Shown: positions 39,415 to 47,592 of the stretch, piece after piece
Layout: every line of letters begins with the position of its first letter
Numbering within the stretch: position 1 is the first letter of the stretch
Assembly (NCBI RefSeq): GCF_001280125.1
Contig: NZ_LGEG01000046.1
Coordinates: 38,528-102,527 of the forward strand
Length of the DNA: 64,000 nt
Reading direction: 5' to 3'
Origin: Streptomyces sp. NRRL F-6492
GTDB lineage: Bacteria; Actinomycetota; Actinomycetes; Streptomycetales; Streptomycetaceae
Notes under the pieces: generated by a model
The model's input: only the letters and a program-made list of their open reading frames with translations
Told to the model about the DNA's origin: nothing
Databases searched by the model: none
Program-made: the position numbers and the translations under genes

Positions 39415-40728
39415 TCAGGGCCACTCCACCGGGCTCTTCCGACGCCGGGCACGCGCCTCACCGCTCGCCCGCCCCGGGCGGAACCGGTCGAGGAACCGGG
39501 TGCGTGCCGGACGGGAACCCGAGCGGGAGAGCGGACGGGAGACCGGGCGGTCGGGCAGCGCTGCCGGCCGTTCGACAGGGGCCGCCACCGCCGGAGACGG
39601 GACCGGGGCGGCCTCCCGCGATGCCGGGACCACCGGCGGCACCGCGGGCAGGGGCGGTTCCGTCGGAAAAGGCGCCGCCGGCAGGGACCGCGCCGACAGG
39701 GCCCGTGGACCGCCGCGCACCGCCACCGGCACGGCCCACGGATCCGCCGCCCCGGACCGTACGGAAGACGGGGACACGGGGGCGGGGCGCAGGGAAGGGA
39801 CGGGGACAGGTCGCGAGGAAGACGCGGAGGCGGGTCGCGCGAAACCCACGGGGACAAGTCGCGAAGAGCCCACGGTGTCGGCCCTCCGCGCAACCGGGAC
39901 ACCCCGCACGGCCGGAACAGTCGGCGCGGCCACGGTGGTCTCTCCCGGGTACGGAGCCGGGCACGCGGCCCGCGCCTCGTCCAGGGCGAGCGCCAGGCTC
40001 AGCCGGTGCCAGAGGATCTCGTCCGGGTCGTCGGCGCGCGTGAGCCGCTCGGCGAGCTCGCGCGCGGCGACGGGCACCGGCATTCCCTGCGGGGGCGACG
40101 GACGCAGCCGGTCGAGGTGGGCGCGCTCGTACGGGTCGTCCACGACCTCGGCCACCTGGAGCGGGTCGAGCAGGGAGGCGATGGCCGAGGCCCGCGCCCA
40201 CGGGTCGTCGGTGGCGCGGAACAGTAGGGCGAGCCGTCGCGCCCGCCAGTTCCTCGGCCTCAGGTCCTCACGCGCGGCGAGGCGTTCGCGGAGTTCCAGC
40301 GGGAGCCGTCCCGTGAGCAGCGCAGGGCAGGTGCGGCCGAAGTCGGCGACCTCCTCGGCCAGATACGTCCACACCACCGCCCGGTAGCGGTTCAGGGAGA
40401 ACCGCACCGGGCTGAGATGCCCCGTCCGGACCAGCCTGGTGAACCGGTCCGGGGTGATCCCGAGGAGTGCGGCGGCCTCCCCGGTGCCGACCGCGCGCAC
40501 CCGGTCGCGCAGGCCGCCGGGGAAGTCCGGCGCGGTCCTGAGGCGGTCGAGCTCGCACCGCTCGACGCGCCGCCGCCCGCCCCCTCCGGCCGGCACCGTC
40601 CGCACCAGGCCGAGCTGGACCGCGAGCCGGAACTCGTCGCGTTTCAGTTCCAGTTCCTGCGCGGCCCGCGCCGGTGTCACCGTGCGCGCCCCTTCGTCCG
40701 CCGTCCTGTCGTGGCCATCCACCGTCAT
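39415..40728 (-). CDS. DUF6397-type Streptomyces protein with HTH-like N-terminus
   Basis: The protein has 437 residues from MTVDGHDRTADEG. Residues 15-260 are helical and contain two winged-helix or excisionase-like segments: ARAAQELELKRDEFRLAVQLGLVRTVP and GTGEAAALLGITPDRFTRLVRTGHLSPVRFSLNRYRAVVWTYLAEEVADFG. A conserved VARELAERLTRADDPDEILWHRLSLALALDEAR follows. The last 170 residues are Pro/Ser/Ala/Arg-rich and disordered. This arrangement matches what is annotated as DUF6397 in Streptomyces. It may be a DNA-binding protein, but this is unproven. The tail is poorly conserved in nature. Confidence 0.7.
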   Translation of the reverse strand: MTVDGHDRTADEGARTVTPARAAQELELKRDEFRLAVQLGLVRTVPAGGGGRRRVERCELDRLRTAPDFPGGLRDRVRAVGTGEAAALLGITPDRFTRLVRTGHLSPVRFSLNRYRAVVWTYLAEEVADFGRTCPALLTGRLPLELRERLAAREDLRPRNWRARRLALLFRATDDPWARASAIASLLDPLQVAEVVDDPYERAHLDRLRPSPPQGMPVPVAARELAERLTRADDPDEILWHRLSLALALDEARAACPAPYPGETTVAAPTVPAVRGVPVARRADTVGSSRLVPVGFARPASASSSRPVPVPSLRPAPVSPSSVRSGAADPWAVPVAVRGGPRALSARSLPAAPFPTEPPLPAVPPVVPASREAAPVPSPAVAAPVERPAALPDRPVSRPLSRSGSRPARTRFLDRFRPGRASGEARARRRKSPVEWP

Positions 40729-40820
40729 CACGCGGCCCTCCCCCGTGCGTTCGTGCCCTCCTGGCGCGGATCCGTCCGACCCGCCGAAGAGAACGTAACG
40801 CAGAGTGACGAGCCCCGCAC

Positions 40821-40848
40821 CACCTGTGGAAAACCACCTGTGGAAAAC
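40821..40848. repeat. 14-bp tandem duplication containing DnaA-box-like sites
   Basis: CACCTGTGGAAAAC occurs twice in tandem (40821-40834 and 40835-40848). Each copy includes TGTGGAAAA, the complement of TTTTCCACA, one or two bases from the Streptomyces DnaA-box consensus TTGTCCACA. It lies upstream of the DUF6397 gene. Confidence 0.6.
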
Positions 40849-40896
40849 CGTCCACGGACGAACGGACAACGCGTGGCGGAGCGTCGCGGCGGAACG

Positions 40897-41310
40897 TCAG
40901 AACGGGCCGTCGTCCGGATAGCCGGGCTGGCGCGCCTCCACGGCGAGGTGCTCGCCGACGCGGTTGACCAGCAGTGTCATCTCGTACGCCACCTGACCTA
41001 CGTCGGCCTCCGCCGCGCTCAGGACGCACAGGCAGCTGCCCTCGCCCGCGGCGGTCACGAAGAGCAGCGCCTCGTCGAACTCCACCATCGTCTGCCGTGC
41101 CCGCCCCGCCTTGAAGTGCCGGCCCGAGCCCCGGGCGAGGCTGTGCAGACCGGAGGAGACGGCGGCCAGGTGCTCGGCGTCCTCGCGCACCAGCCCGCTG
41201 CTCGCACCCGTCACCAGGCCGTCGTTCGACAGCACGAGCGCGTGCCGTATGTGTCCGACCCGCTGCGTCAGGTCGTCCAGGAGCCAGTCCAGTGCCTTGT
41301 CCAACGCCAT
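40897..41310 (-). CDS. orphan roadblock/LC7 protein, CvnB paralogue
   Basis: The protein has 137 residues and is a roadblock/LC7 fold. It shows DWLLDDLTQRVGHIRHALVLSNDGLVTGASSGLVREDAEHLAAVSSGLHSLARG, then RQTMVEFDEALLFVTAAGEGSCLCVLSAAEADVGQVAYEMTLLVNRVGEHL. It is closely similar along its length to CvnB at 42947-43381. CvnB-like proteins are thought to modulate the GTP/ATP-binding CvnD. This copy is outside the conservon, separated by a PPOX gene and reading the same way. It may compete with or replace CvnB. Confidence 0.9.
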   Translation of the reverse strand: MALDKALDWLLDDLTQRVGHIRHALVLSNDGLVTGASSGLVREDAEHLAAVSSGLHSLARGSGRHFKAGRARQTMVEFDEALLFVTAAGEGSCLCVLSAAEADVGQVAYEMTLLVNRVGEHLAVEARQPGYPDDGPF

Positions 41311-41462
41311 CAGTGGTCCTCCCCCTGCGTGGTGCGTCCCCGTCGACCCGGATTCCCGTGCTCCCCGTGTCACCGTGGTCCGCGTGTCGGCGCAAGCCTT
41401 ACGCACTGTCGTGGACAGGGCAAGCACTGCACCACGCCCGCGTGTGCCGCAGGATGGAGGGC

Positions 41463-41888
41463 ATGGCGAGGATGACCGAGGATCAGTGGCGGGCCTTCGT
41501 GTCCGCGGGCACCCGCACCGGCAAGCTGGCGACCGTCCGCGACGACGGCAGCCCCCACGTCGTGCCGGTCTGGTTCGTGCTCGACGGCGACGACTTCGTG
41601 TTCAACACCGGCAAGGCCACGGTGAAGGGCCGCAACCTCGCCCGCGACGGGCGGGTCTCCCTGTGCGTCGACGACGACACCCCGCCGTTCTCCTTCGTCT
41701 CGCTCTTCGGGCGCGCCGAACTCAGCGGGGAACCGGACGCGTTGCGCCACTGGGCCGCCCGCATCGGCGCCCGCTACATGGGTGAGGACCGGGCGGAGGA
41801 GTTCGGCGAGCGCAACGCCGTCCCCGGCGAACTCCTCGTCCGGGTGAGGATCGACAAGGTGATCGCCGAAGCCGGCCTCGCGGACTGA
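41463..41888 (+). CDS. PPOX-class F420/flavin-binding protein
   Basis: The protein has 141 residues with the split-barrel FMN/F420 fold: MARMTEDQWRAFVSAGTRTGKLATVRDDGSPHVVPVWFVLDGDDFVFNTGKATVKGRNLARDGRVSLCVDD, then FSFVSLFGRAEL, HWAARIGARYMGEDRAEEFGERN and PGELLVRVRIDKVIAEAG. The pattern fits the TIGR03618-like F420-dependent group common in Actinobacteria. It probably reduces a small electrophile or transfers hydride in the cytoplasm. The start is at MARMTED as in family members; ATGs at 41454 and 41472 are alternatives. Confidence 0.87.
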   Translation: MARMTEDQWRAFVSAGTRTGKLATVRDDGSPHVVPVWFVLDGDDFVFNTGKATVKGRNLARDGRVSLCVDDDTPPFSFVSLFGRAELSGEPDALRHWAARIGARYMGEDRAEEFGERNAVPGELLVRVRIDKVIAEAGLAD

Positions 41889-41918
41889 GGCCCCCGGCCG
41901 GGCGGATCCGCCCGTGGT

Positions 41919-42536
41919 TCAGCCGACGGTGTCGAGGAGCCGGGCGGTGTGCATCCGTCCGGCGTACTCGACCAGGCGGATCAGCACCTCCTTCCCCGAG
42001 TCCCGGTCGCGCGCGTCGCACAGGACGACGGGTGTGCCGCGGTCCAGGTCGAGCGCGCGGGAGACGTCGTGCGCGCCGTAGGCACGCGCGCCCGTGAAGC
42101 AGTTGACGGCGACCACGAAGGGGATCCGCCGGTGCTCGAAGTAGTCGACCGCCGGGAAGCAGTCCTCCAGGCGCCGGGTGTCGGCGAGGACGACGGCCCC
42201 CAGCGCGCCCTGGGCCAGCTCGTCCCACAGGAACCAGAACCGGTCCTGGCCGGGGGTGCCGAAGAGATAGAGGGAGAGTCCGGAGCGGATCGTGATGCGG
42301 CCGAAGTCCATGGCGACGGTCGTGGTGGTCTTCCGGTCCACGCCGCCGGTGTCGTCGACGAGTTCTCCGGCCCGGCTGAGCCGTTCCTCGGTGCGCAGGG
42401 GCCGGATCTCGCTGACCGCGCCGACGAGGGTGGTCTTGCCGACGCCGAACCCGCCGGCGACGAGGATCTTCAGCGCGAGGGCGGTGGTGTCCGCGTCGTC
42501 GTCCGCGCCGGTGCTCTCAGAGCGCTCGTAGGCCAT
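41919..42536 (-). CDS. cvnD: conservon GTP/ATP-binding protein CvnD
   Basis: The protein has 205 residues. A P-loop GGFGVGKTT is at about 28-36, a switch-like TTTTVAMDFGRI follows, and G3 appears as LFGTPGQDRFWFLWDELAQGALGAVVLADTRR. It is the small Ras-like component of Streptomyces conservons, which together with CvnA, B and C form a membrane complex likened to eukaryotic G-protein signalling. Its start overlaps the cvnC stop by 20 nt. The nucleotide and downstream target are unknown. Confidence 0.92.
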   Translation of the reverse strand: MAYERSESTGADDDADTTALALKILVAGGFGVGKTTLVGAVSEIRPLRTEERLSRAGELVDDTGGVDRKTTTTVAMDFGRITIRSGLSLYLFGTPGQDRFWFLWDELAQGALGAVVLADTRRLEDCFPAVDYFEHRRIPFVVAVNCFTGARAYGAHDVSRALDLDRGTPVVLCDARDRDSGKEVLIRLVEYAGRMHTARLLDTVG

Positions 42537-42933
42537 CGATTACTTCCCTCAGGATTCTTTCGTCGGGGAGCCGCGCGGGCGGCACGGGTCGGCTGACACG
42601 GACGAAGCCCGATTCGAGGAGGTCGCCGAGGAGCACCCGGACGACTCCGACGGGCAGGTCGGCGTCGGCGGCGAGTTCGGCCACCGACTGGGTCTCGGCC
42701 CGGCACAGGGCGAGCAGGGACCGGTGCTCGGGGCCGAGGAGGGACTCCTCGGCCGATCCGGGCGGATCGTCGTCCACGACGACGAGGGCGATGAGGTCGA
42801 ACCGTACGTGGCCGGGTCCCGATTTCGTCCGGCCGCCGGTCATCGCGTACGGGCGGACGAGCGGGCCGGCGTCGGAGTCGTACCACCGGCCGCCCGGCAC
42901 GGACGGGCCGCCGCCGGTGCTGTCCTGGTTCAT
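42517..42933 (-). CDS. cvnC: conservon protein CvnC (DUF742)
   Basis: The protein has 138 residues with a DUF742 winged-helix-like fold: GRWYDSDAGPLVRPYAMTGGRT, LIALVVVDDDP, LLGPEHRSLLALCRAETQSVAELAADADLPVGVVRVLLGDLLESGFVRVSRP and the C-terminal DERILREVIDGLRAL. It normally couples CvnB and CvnD or touches the kinase. The N-terminus with RPY is typical. It overlaps cvnD and follows cvnB by 13 bp. Confidence 0.92.
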   Translation of the reverse strand: MNQDSTGGGPSVPGGRWYDSDAGPLVRPYAMTGGRTKSGPGHVRFDLIALVVVDDDPPGSAEESLLGPEHRSLLALCRAETQSVAELAADADLPVGVVRVLLGDLLESGFVRVSRPVPPARLPDERILREVIDGLRAL

Positions 42934-42946
42934 GGGGTCCTCCGGG

Positions 42947-43381
42947 TCAGCCGGCGGCCGGCGGGGTCACCGTGAGGCGCGGCGGGGTGTGCAGGTGCTC
43001 GCCGACGCGCTTGACGAGACGGGCCATCTCGTAGGCGACGAGACCGATGTCGGCGCTCGCGGAGCTGAGGACGGCGAGGCAGGAGCCGTCTCCGGCGGCC
43101 GCCACGAAGAGGAAGCCGTCGTCCATCTCGACCATCGTCTGGCGCACCCCGCCGGTGCGGAACTGGCGGCCCGCGCCCTTGGCCAGGCTGTGGAAGCCGG
43201 AGGCGATGGCGGCGAGGTGTTCGGCGTCCTCGCGGCCGAGCCCGCTGGAGGCCCCGACGGCGAGTCCGTCGCTGGAGAGGACCACGGTGTGGCGGACCTC
43301 CCGCACCCTCGCCACGAGGTCGTCGAGGAGCCAGTCGAGTTCGCCGGAGCGTTGGTGGGAGGCCCTCTCGTGGTCGATCAT
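42947..43381 (-). CDS. cvnB: conservon roadblock/LC7 protein CvnB
   Basis: The protein has 144 residues. The roadblock fold reads ELDWLLDDLVARVREVRHTVVLSSDGLAVGASSGLGREDAEHLAAIASGFHSLAKGAG and TMVEMDDGFLFVAAAGDGSCLAVLSSASADIGLVAYEMARLVKRVGEHL. Its ATG overlaps the cvnA stop (ATGA). A paralogue is encoded at 40897-41310. Confidence 0.93.
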   Translation of the reverse strand: MIDHERASHQRSGELDWLLDDLVARVREVRHTVVLSSDGLAVGASSGLGREDAEHLAAIASGFHSLAKGAGRQFRTGGVRQTMVEMDDGFLFVAAAGDGSCLAVLSSASADIGLVAYEMARLVKRVGEHLHTPPRLTVTPPAAG

Positions 43382-46300
43382 GCGTCGTCTCCTTCGGGGT
43401 GAGGGGCGTGCGGGGAGGTGGGGCCGGGGCGGCCGCCGTCGTGGCCCGCGCCGGTGCCGAGCGGGCGTCTGCCGCCCGGGGCCGGGCCACCGCCCCGCCG
43501 CCGGCCGTCCTGGTAGGCCGCCATCCGTTCCCGGACCCGCTCCGGGGTGCGGGCGTCCGCGCCCGGCGCGACCGGTGCGGGGGCCTGCTCCCGGGCCGGT
43601 GCCTCGCGCAGCTGCGGGACGAGGCTCGCCTGTCGTACGCGGCGGGGCAGTCGGCCGTCGGGGTCGCCGGGGGCGTCGGGCCCGCCCGCCGGTGTTCCCG
43701 GCGGCTGTTCCCGCTGCTCCCTCCGCTCTCGCGTCGGCGGCGGTACGGAGGAGCCCCGGGGACGCAGGGCGGTGACCCCGGCGGGTGCCGGCCCGGATTC
43801 CGGACGTGCCGCGAGCGCGGGGACGGCGGTGGGGCGCGGCAGGGGCTGTGGGCGGGAGGGTGCCGGGATCCGGGGGGACGGCGGCCGGGGCCCGTCGGGC
43901 TGTCGCGCCGGGTTCCCGTGCCGTCCCCCGCTCCCCTGTGGACGCGGGGCGGCTCGGTGCACGTCCTCGGTGGGGGTGGGGCCGGGCCGTTCCGCGGAGG
44001 AGCGGGGCGGCTGGATCCGGTCGAGACGGCGGACCTCGGCGCGGGGCGCGTCCTCGCGCTGCCGGACCTCCCCGTACCTCCCGACCTCCTCACGCCCCCG
44101 GGCGTTCCCGTGCTCCCGCGTCGTGCGCGGCTCGTCCGTACGCGGTCCGCCGACGTCCCCCGTGACGGAGACCCGCGCCCGCGTGCCCTCCCCGTACGGG
44201 GGCCCGGTACGGGGCGTCCCGGGGCCGTCCGCCGGTTCGCCGCGCCCCGGCGGCAGCGCGCCCTGGAGCACGTCGGTGGGGAGCAGTACGACGGCCGTCG
44301 TCCCGCCGTAGGGGGAGGTCCGCAGGTGGACCTTGACGTCGTGGCGGGAGGAGAGCCGGCTGACCACGAAGAGGCCGAGCCGGTCGCTGTCGAAGAGGTC
44401 GAGGTCCTCGGTCCGGGCGATCCGGGCGTTGGCCTCGGCGAGGCTCTCCCTGCCCATGCCGAGCCCCCGGTCCTCGATCTCCAGGACGTAGCCGTTGCCG
44501 ACGGGCTCGCCGCTGACCCGCACCTTGGTGTGGGGCGGGGAGAACTGGGTGGCGTTCTCGATGAGTTCGGCCAGGAGGTGGGTGAGGTCGGCGACGGCAC
44601 CGCCGACGACGGCCGTCTCGGGGAGCCTCGGCATCTCCACGCGCGCGTAGTCCTCGATTTCGGAGACGGCGGCGCGGACGACGTCGGTGAGGGGGACGGG
44701 CCTGCGCCAGGCACGGCCGGGGGCGGCGCCGGAGAGGATGATCAGGCTCTCCGCGTGGCGTCGCATGCGGGTGGTGAGGTGGTCGAGCCGGAAGAGGTCG
44801 TCGAGTTCGCCGGGATCGTCCGCACGCCGTTCCATGGCGTCCAGGAGGTTGAGCTGGCGGTGGACGAGGACCTGGCTGCGGCGGGCGAGGTTGACGAAGA
44901 CACCGGAGATGCCGTCGGCGAGTTCGGCGCGTTCGACGGCGGCGGAGAGGGCCGCGCGGTGGACGGTGGCGAGGGCCTCGCCGACCTGGCCGATCTCGTC
45001 CTCGGAGTCGGGCCCGGCCGGGGCTTCGGCCCGGATGTCGATCTCCTCGCCCGCGCGCAGCCGGCGCATGGCGGCGGGGAGTTCACGGCGCGCGATGCCG
45101 AGGGCGGTGTTGCGGAGACCGACGAGTTCGACGACGAGGCCGCGTCCGATCCGTACGGAGACGAGGAGGGAGGCCCCGACGGCCACGAGGCCGAAGGCCA
45201 CCGCGGCGCCGCCCGAGGTGAGGGCGCCACCGGCGAAGGGGTCGGTGCGGTCCGCCGCCCCGGTGCGCGCGTCGGCCTCGATCGCGGCTAGTCCGTCGCG
45301 TACGGCGGCGAGGGGGGCGTCCCAGTCGGTGGAGGTGACCGCCCGGGCGGCGGGGCGGCCGGGGGTCGCGGCCCGGATCCGGTCCTCCGCGCGGATGAGC
45401 CGGGTGTGGTCGGCGCCGGTGGCGAGCCGGGTCCACGCGGCGCGTCCGGCGGCGGGCAGGTCGGCCGTGGCCGAGGCGATGAGGGTGCGGCGGGTCTCGG
45501 CGGCTCCGGAGAAGGCGCGCAGCCGGTCGGCGGTGAGCAGGCCGCCGAGACGGGCGGAGCCGAGGAGGGCGTCCTCGCGGGACAGCATCTCGCCCGCCCG
45601 GCCGAATTCCAGGAGTACGCGCGCGTCGGCTCCCCGTTCGCCGTCCTGGACGCCGGCGAGGGCGCCGCAGACGGCGAAGGCGGCGGAGATCGTCCCGGTG
45701 TACTCCGCGTACACCTGGTCCCAGTCGGCCCGTCCGTCGGCCGCGGCGGTGCGGAGGAGGGCGAGGCCCTCGACCTTGCCGACGAACGCGCTCACCCGGT
45801 CGGCGACCTCGTCGGGCAGGTCCCCGGTGTCGCCGACGGTGTGGGTCGCGCCCAGGCGCAGCCGGTCGACGGCCTCGTCCGTGCCGCGCATCCGGTCCTT
45901 GAGCTCGGCGGCCCGGTGGGCGCCGGGGGCCGCGACCTGTCGTACGGCGGCGCGCCGTTCGGCCTGGAGCGCCGTGAGGGCGGCCGACACGGGCTCCCGG
46001 ACCTCGGTGTCGAGGCGCTGGAGCTGGCGGAGCCGGGCGATCTCCTGGGCGGTGGTGACGGTGGCGAAGCCCCACAGGGCGAGGAGCGAGACGACCGGGA
46101 CCATCAGCAGCGAGACGATCTTGGCGCGGACCGTACGGGGGCGCGGACCGGGGCGCGGAGCGGACCGAACCCTGTCGCCGCCGGGGACGGAGGGCTCTGC
46201 CGGGGCGGTGGAGCCCGCCGAGCCGATGGGCTCTGCCGGGCCGGTGGGCCCCTCGGAGGCAGGGGGTCCTGCGGGGGCGGCGGGTCGGTCGGCGTCCGGA

Positions 46301-46452
46301 GAGGCGGCCCACGCCCCATCGACCACCGGGGAGGCCCCGGGGGCCCGTTCCTCCGCCTCGTCGGCGGGCTGCCCCGCGTGAGCGCGCCGCCCGCGCACGG
46401 CTGTCGGCGGTGCCGGTACCCCGGCGTCCTTGGTCCTGCGGGGAGTTCGCAT
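43378..46452 (-). CDS. cvnA: conservon sensor kinase CvnA with NIT-type sensor
   Basis: The protein has 1024 residues. A disordered Pro/Ala-rich cytoplasmic N-terminus (1-108) is followed by a helix at 111-131 (KIVSLLMVPVVSLLALWGFATV). The extracytoplasmic nitrate/nitrite-sensor-like domain (140-400) includes TEVREPVSAALTALQAERRAAVRQVAAPG. A second helix near 408-432 and a HAMP-like stretch precede a helical region LARRSQVLVHRQLNLLDAMERRADDPGELDDLFRLDHLTTRMRRHAESL. A HATPase_c domain (about 600-725) has ELIENATQFSPP and RGLGMG. The last 300 residues are Pro-rich. The ATG at 46452 has GAGGAGG almost touching it. Confidence 0.9.
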   Translation of the reverse strand: MRTPRRTKDAGVPAPPTAVRGRRAHAGQPADEAEERAPGASPVVDGAWAASPDADRPAAPAGPPASEGPTGPAEPIGSAGSTAPAEPSVPGGDRVRSAPRPGPRPRTVRAKIVSLLMVPVVSLLALWGFATVTTAQEIARLRQLQRLDTEVREPVSAALTALQAERRAAVRQVAAPGAHRAAELKDRMRGTDEAVDRLRLGATHTVGDTGDLPDEVADRVSAFVGKVEGLALLRTAAADGRADWDQVYAEYTGTISAAFAVCGALAGVQDGERGADARVLLEFGRAGEMLSREDALLGSARLGGLLTADRLRAFSGAAETRRTLIASATADLPAAGRAAWTRLATGADHTRLIRAEDRIRAATPGRPAARAVTSTDWDAPLAAVRDGLAAIEADARTGAADRTDPFAGGALTSGGAAVAFGLVAVGASLLVSVRIGRGLVVELVGLRNTALGIARRELPAAMRRLRAGEEIDIRAEAPAGPDSEDEIGQVGEALATVHRAALSAAVERAELADGISGVFVNLARRSQVLVHRQLNLLDAMERRADDPGELDDLFRLDHLTTRMRRHAESLIILSGAAPGRAWRRPVPLTDVVRAAVSEIEDYARVEMPRLPETAVVGGAVADLTHLLAELIENATQFSPPHTKVRVSGEPVGNGYVLEIEDRGLGMGRESLAEANARIARTEDLDLFDSDRLGLFVVSRLSSRHDVKVHLRTSPYGGTTAVVLLPTDVLQGALPPGRGEPADGPGTPRTGPPYGEGTRARVSVTGDVGGPRTDEPRTTREHGNARGREEVGRYGEVRQREDAPRAEVRRLDRIQPPRSSAERPGPTPTEDVHRAAPRPQGSGGRHGNPARQPDGPRPPSPRIPAPSRPQPLPRPTAVPALAARPESGPAPAGVTALRPRGSSVPPPTRERREQREQPPGTPAGGPDAPGDPDGRLPRRVRQASLVPQLREAPAREQAPAPVAPGADARTPERVRERMAAYQDGRRRGGGPAPGGRRPLGTGAGHDGGRPGPTSPHAPHPEGDDA

Positions 46453-46544
46453 GGCCTCCTCGTTCCGACTGCGGCTGTCTCTGGTGCGGTGGGGCGTGAC
46501 GGGCGTGGGACGGGTGGGGCGGCTCGACCGGTGGGGACGCCGGC

Positions 46545-47396
46545 TCAGTGCGCGGGCGTACGCGTACGCGTACGCGTACGGGCGGTTCCGGCGGTGCGGG
46601 AGCCGGGGCGTCCGGCGTCCGCCGGACGCCCGTCCGGCTCGGCGGGACGGCCCGCGGAGGCGTACGCGGCGCGTTCCCCGGCCGTCGGGGAGAGGGCGAC
46701 GAAGGCGGCGGTGAGGAAGAGGTACGAGCCGAGGCCGACGGCGAGCGGGAAGACGAACTGCATGACCGTGGCACCGGGGAGGTCGGCGCCGGAGGGGACG
46801 ACCTCGACGCTCACCGCGAGCATGCCGGTGTAGTGCATGCTGCTGACGGCCGCGCCCATGACGAGCGAGGCGACGGCCACGGCCGCGGGCGCGTGGATGT
46901 GGAGGGCCGCCCACAGCGCCGCGGTGGCGGCGGCGACGGCGATCAGGACGGAGAGGCCGACGAGCAGGGGGTCGTACCGGACCTGGCCGTGGAGCCGGAG
47001 GGCGGCCATGCCCAGGTAGTGCATGCTCGCCACGCCGATGCCCGTGGTCAGTCCGCCGATCAGCAGGGAACGGACCCGGTCGCGTCCGTGGCCGACGACG
47101 AACACGCCGACGCCGACGACCGCCATCGCGACGACGAGGCCGAGGACGGTGAGCGGAACGTCGTAGCGGATGTCGGTGCCGGTCACGCCGAATCCGAGCA
47201 TCGCCACGAAGTGCATCGTCCAGATGCCGCTGCCGATCGCGGAGGCGGCGGTGAGCAGCCAGTTGCGCCGTGACCGGCCGGTCGCGTCGAGCGCCCGTAC
47301 GGTGCAGCGCAGCCCGAGGGCGGCGCCGACGCAGGCCATCGCGTACGACAGCACGGGGGTAAGCCAGCCGAAGGCGGCGTGGTCCAGGTGTCCCAT
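46545..47396 (-). CDS. MHYT-domain integral membrane sensor linked to the conservon
   Basis: The protein has 283 residues with about seven helices. Three MHYT motifs are plain: MHFVAMLGF (about 62), MHYLGMAAL (about 125) and MHYTGMLAV (about 191). Their Met and His residues are proposed to bind copper or a haem-like site and to sense O2, CO or NO. There is no attached output domain (no GGDEF, kinase or HTH), so signalling must go through a partner. The gene is 92 bp upstream of cvnA in the same direction, making the conservon the likely output. The C-terminus ends RTRTRTRTPAH from a hexanucleotide repeat. Confidence 0.9.
   Translation of the reverse strand: MGHLDHAAFGWLTPVLSYAMACVGAALGLRCTVRALDATGRSRRNWLLTAASAIGSGIWTMHFVAMLGFGVTGTDIRYDVPLTVLGLVVAMAVVGVGVFVVGHGRDRVRSLLIGGLTTGIGVASMHYLGMAALRLHGQVRYDPLLVGLSVLIAVAAATAALWAALHIHAPAAVAVASLVMGAAVSSMHYTGMLAVSVEVVPSGADLPGATVMQFVFPLAVGLGSYLFLTAAFVALSPTAGERAAYASAGRPAEPDGRPADAGRPGSRTAGTARTRTRTRTPAH
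46558..46580. repeat. GTACGC hexanucleotide microsatellite
   Basis: GTACGC is repeated nearly four times at 46558-46580. On the minus strand it encodes Arg-Thr repeats at the end of the MHYT protein. Changes in copy number would keep the frame. Confidence 0.85.
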
Positions 47397-47592
47397 GGCT
47401 CAGGGACGCTAGTGCGCATCGAGGGGCGCACCGGGGGCGCATTTCGAAAGCTGGCGGAATGTGACAGAGAGCTGACCCCGAACGATCGCGCCGAGTTCGA
47501 ACGCCTTCCCAGAAAGCGCGTGCCGGACGTTCACCCCTCCGGGTGGCGTGCGTGCCCGTCCCTCACCCCTCCGGGTAAGGGATCATGAGCGC

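Noticed and set aside
43378..47442. A 1354-residue kinase with a longer N-terminus
   Set aside because: The extra 330 residues are the shadow of the MHYT gene in another frame. The ATG at 46452 with GAGGAGG gives the expected CvnA form.
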